DNA of 64,000 bases. It comes from Epiperipatus broadwayi. Its lineage: Eukaryota > Onychophora > Udeonychophora > Euonychophora > Peripatidae. Shown piece after piece: positions 61,749 to 64,000 of this stretch. Numbering within the stretch: the stretch's first letter is position 1; each line of letters opens with the position of its first letter. The stretch spans positions 1,483,501-1,547,500 of the forward strand of contig JAQFVV010012397.1 of the NCBI GenBank assembly GCA_028023455.1. The letters are read 5' to 3'. Under the pieces are notes generated by a model. The model did no database searches and was not told the origin of the DNA. It was given only the letters and a program-made list of their open reading frames with translations. Both the position numbers and the translations under genes were made by a program.

Positions 61749-64000
61749 GTAACTATTTTCCTTTTATTTTTCCCAGGGTAAATTAATTCTCAGTAAATCT
61801 CCACTCAGTCTAAACTAAATATGTATTCATAAGCTTAAGTAATTTATATAGCCTCATATTTAATATTTGCTGTGTTTTCTAATATTTTGTAGTGTGTCTT
61901 GGAATCTTAGTTGTAAGATTCCAAGTTGCTTTCAATTTTTGTTTATTGGAGAGTGACGAGTGAGTTTTCTATTTTTATGTATTTTTATAAATGCTTTGGC
62001 AGTCATGCCTTTTAAATGCTTAACTGTAATTATGTTAAGATTCAATAATTATTTTTAAACTCTATGTGTGCCCTATTGCTAAACCTCCAAAATCTTTTGG
62101 CTGATGACTTTATTGTCTAATTTTCTGCAGGTGGGGATTTTGTTTCTTATATCTCTGAAGGCGGAAATTAGAATTGTTTTCTTTGTAATTTTATAAGTTG
62201 TCAGCAGGAAGATAATATTTATCCCTTTTTAAATTGCAGGTGCACAATACCTTCGTTCTGCTAAAGTGTTTACAACTTTTAATGTTTCCGTACTCATGTG
62301 CACTCTCCGATAGATTTATTTTTGTATTTATTACGTATGCTTTAAATTTATCAGAGTGTGTACTCAGAATTTGTTTGTAATTCATTTTCTTTTCTTTAAT
62401 TGCTGGGGCAGACGTAACTGTTTTTCTAATTATTTGCTTGTCTCCTATTGAGACCTTTTCTTATTAATTTTAAAGTAATTTTCGCCAATCATTTGGCTGG
62501 GATTCACCAGTTTTTAATTGTTTTACTTCCTTTCAATCTTATTTTTCAGTTGTTCTTGAGGTGGATCAATCACCATTATTTTAAACGTAGTAATAGGTGC
62601 AGTTCTTACCAATATAAGGACATTCGAGGTCTGACCATGTTTAGATCTTGAAAAGCTCATCGGCACTGGCTTCTTTGATCTATTTCAGGGACGTATTGTT
62701 TGAATATCTGAAAGTGAGAACCAATATTAAGATGAATCCTCGGCTGAATGAAATTTGATTCCTCCCTTTTAAATTTGTTTATTAGAGAATCAATAGATCT
62801 GCCAGAGCATTGCATTTAGTCTTTCTGGTACATGCCTGGGCTAATCATATTTGTTAACTTATAAACTTTTCTTATAAGTTAATTTTCTTTTAATAAAATT
62901 TTATTAAATATGTTTAAACTTAATTTGGCTGACATTTGTCTTTGTGCTTTTGTCTCAATTTTCTAAACAATTTAAGATCTCTTGTTTCTCCCTGAGTCTA
63001 GTCGGCCAAACCACCATCATCATCTATTCTGATCACAGTAAACAAATTTTCCAGACACGTAGTGGTCTGGTGGCGCCCTCTGTATCAGAATGGATGGAAT
63101 GTCCGGTAGAATATATATATATATTCCCAATTATTTCATTTCTCAAACTATAATTTTATCACATCAACTATTGATAAATCGTATTCTTGATGCAACATTT
63201 TCCCATATGAATAATTAAAAAAAAATTGAAATGATGTGTAATTGTTTCAATTGTGAATTTTAATTCATTGCAAATAATTTTTCATTTGTTACTTTGGGTT
63301 ATTATATTTTATTGTATTCCTGTTATTGTATTTGTTTTATTATATAAAATAAGGCTGCAGACTCATGAAGCATTAATAAAAGTAAAAGCTTTCAAGGAAT
63401 AGCTTTTTTATATCACAATATATCTTTTAAGTGAATATCATTATTATAAGAATCACAGTGTTTTGAATTTTAAAGGACTACATAAAAAAGTGTTCAAAGA
63501 TTTTTTTCTCTTTAAATAGTGTCATAATATATCTTTTCGTTTATGCATATTATTTGCAAAATTGAAATCAAAATTGTTACTAAACAGAAATATAAAAAAA
63601 ATCTGTAAATATCTAACCTCACCATATATAGTTGACGAAGCTACCATAATTATCCAGAAAATATAGTGTGAAAAAAAGATATATAATTGTAGCTAATAAG
63701 ACAAGTACAAAAATAAAGTAATCTTAGCACAAGTGATATATTTACACTAGAAATCAAAATCAGTTATGAAAACATTAGAGAGTCATATTATGATGAAATG
63801 ATCCAATTTTTTCCTCATTTTATAAAGATGAGGATGGCAGATATTGAATAGTCATAGCACCCTTAGTGAAAACAATACTTAAAATTATATATATATATAT
63901 ATGATAAGGGACAAGTTATTAAGATTAAAAGAAAGAATACAGAGGTACTGACATCAGTATTTCACTCCTAAAAAAGAAGTAATAAATATTAGGTAAATCA
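61749..64000 (+). other. Putative first intron or flank; one exon candidate
   Basis: 61.75-63.15 kb is of mixed composition with T-rich tracts and no repeat family from this window. A pyrimidine tract ending GTCTAG at 62997-63002 precedes about 108 nt (63003-63110) that is open in two frames and ends at CCG|GTAGAA, a weak donor. From 63.15 kb to the end the sequence is AT-rich with a (TA)n tract at about 63887-63903 and nothing recognised. Confidence 0.35.

Overview
This is eukaryotic nuclear DNA, very AT-rich and poor in genes. Introns of 4.8 and 7.8 kb, a density of decayed retroelements (Penelope-like elements, apurinic-endonuclease LINEs, tRNA-type SINEs, foldback MITEs) and many (TA)n tracts point to an animal with a large repeat-rich genome. 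A mollusc, possibly a cephalopod, is my best guess from repeat types and style. That is inference, not a database match. No bacterial operons, CRISPR arrays or phage genes are visible.

The only host protein-coding gene I can model runs on the minus strand from about 21.56 kb to below 7.9 kb. Four exons (21552-21555, 20761-21465, 15867-15922, 7915-8041) join in one continuous frame across canonical GT/AG junctions. They give the first 297 residues of a protein with a long Ser/Asn-rich disordered N-terminus, a basic patch and then a region that reads like the second half of a degenerate KH RNA-binding domain. The rest of the gene is not recognisable here. A second gene probably starts at the right end on the plus strand: a TATA box with a correctly spaced initiator (61393-61425) precedes a non-repetitive first exon ending in a good donor at 61748/61749.

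Most other recognisable sequence is mobile. One LINE family (8.8-11.3, 32.9-34.5 and 48.7-51.3 kb, all minus) keeps endonuclease and reverse-transcriptase signatures; a second LINE is at 54.6-55.6 kb. Penelope-like elements occupy 24.5-27.7 kb and 51.3-53.4 kb. The latter form a long inverted repeat with arms of about 725 bp carrying GIY-YIG endonuclease frames. Two short repeat families recur, called here SINE-1 (5.3, 8.3, 39.5-40.9, 45.9-46.7, 54.1, 56.0 and 57.0 kb) and SINE-2 (35.1-35.9, 38.1-38.5, 40.6, 42.8, 47.5 and 55.6 kb). Foldback/MITE-like elements sit at 3.0-3.8, 11.8-12.06, 29.65-29.84, 41.02-41.20 and 49.53-49.80 kb.

I found no clear new molecular system. The items most worth a second look are the inverted Penelope pair, the KH-like gene, tRNA-like tails after two Penelope 3' ends, the recurrent inverted SINE-1 composites and the right-end promoter.
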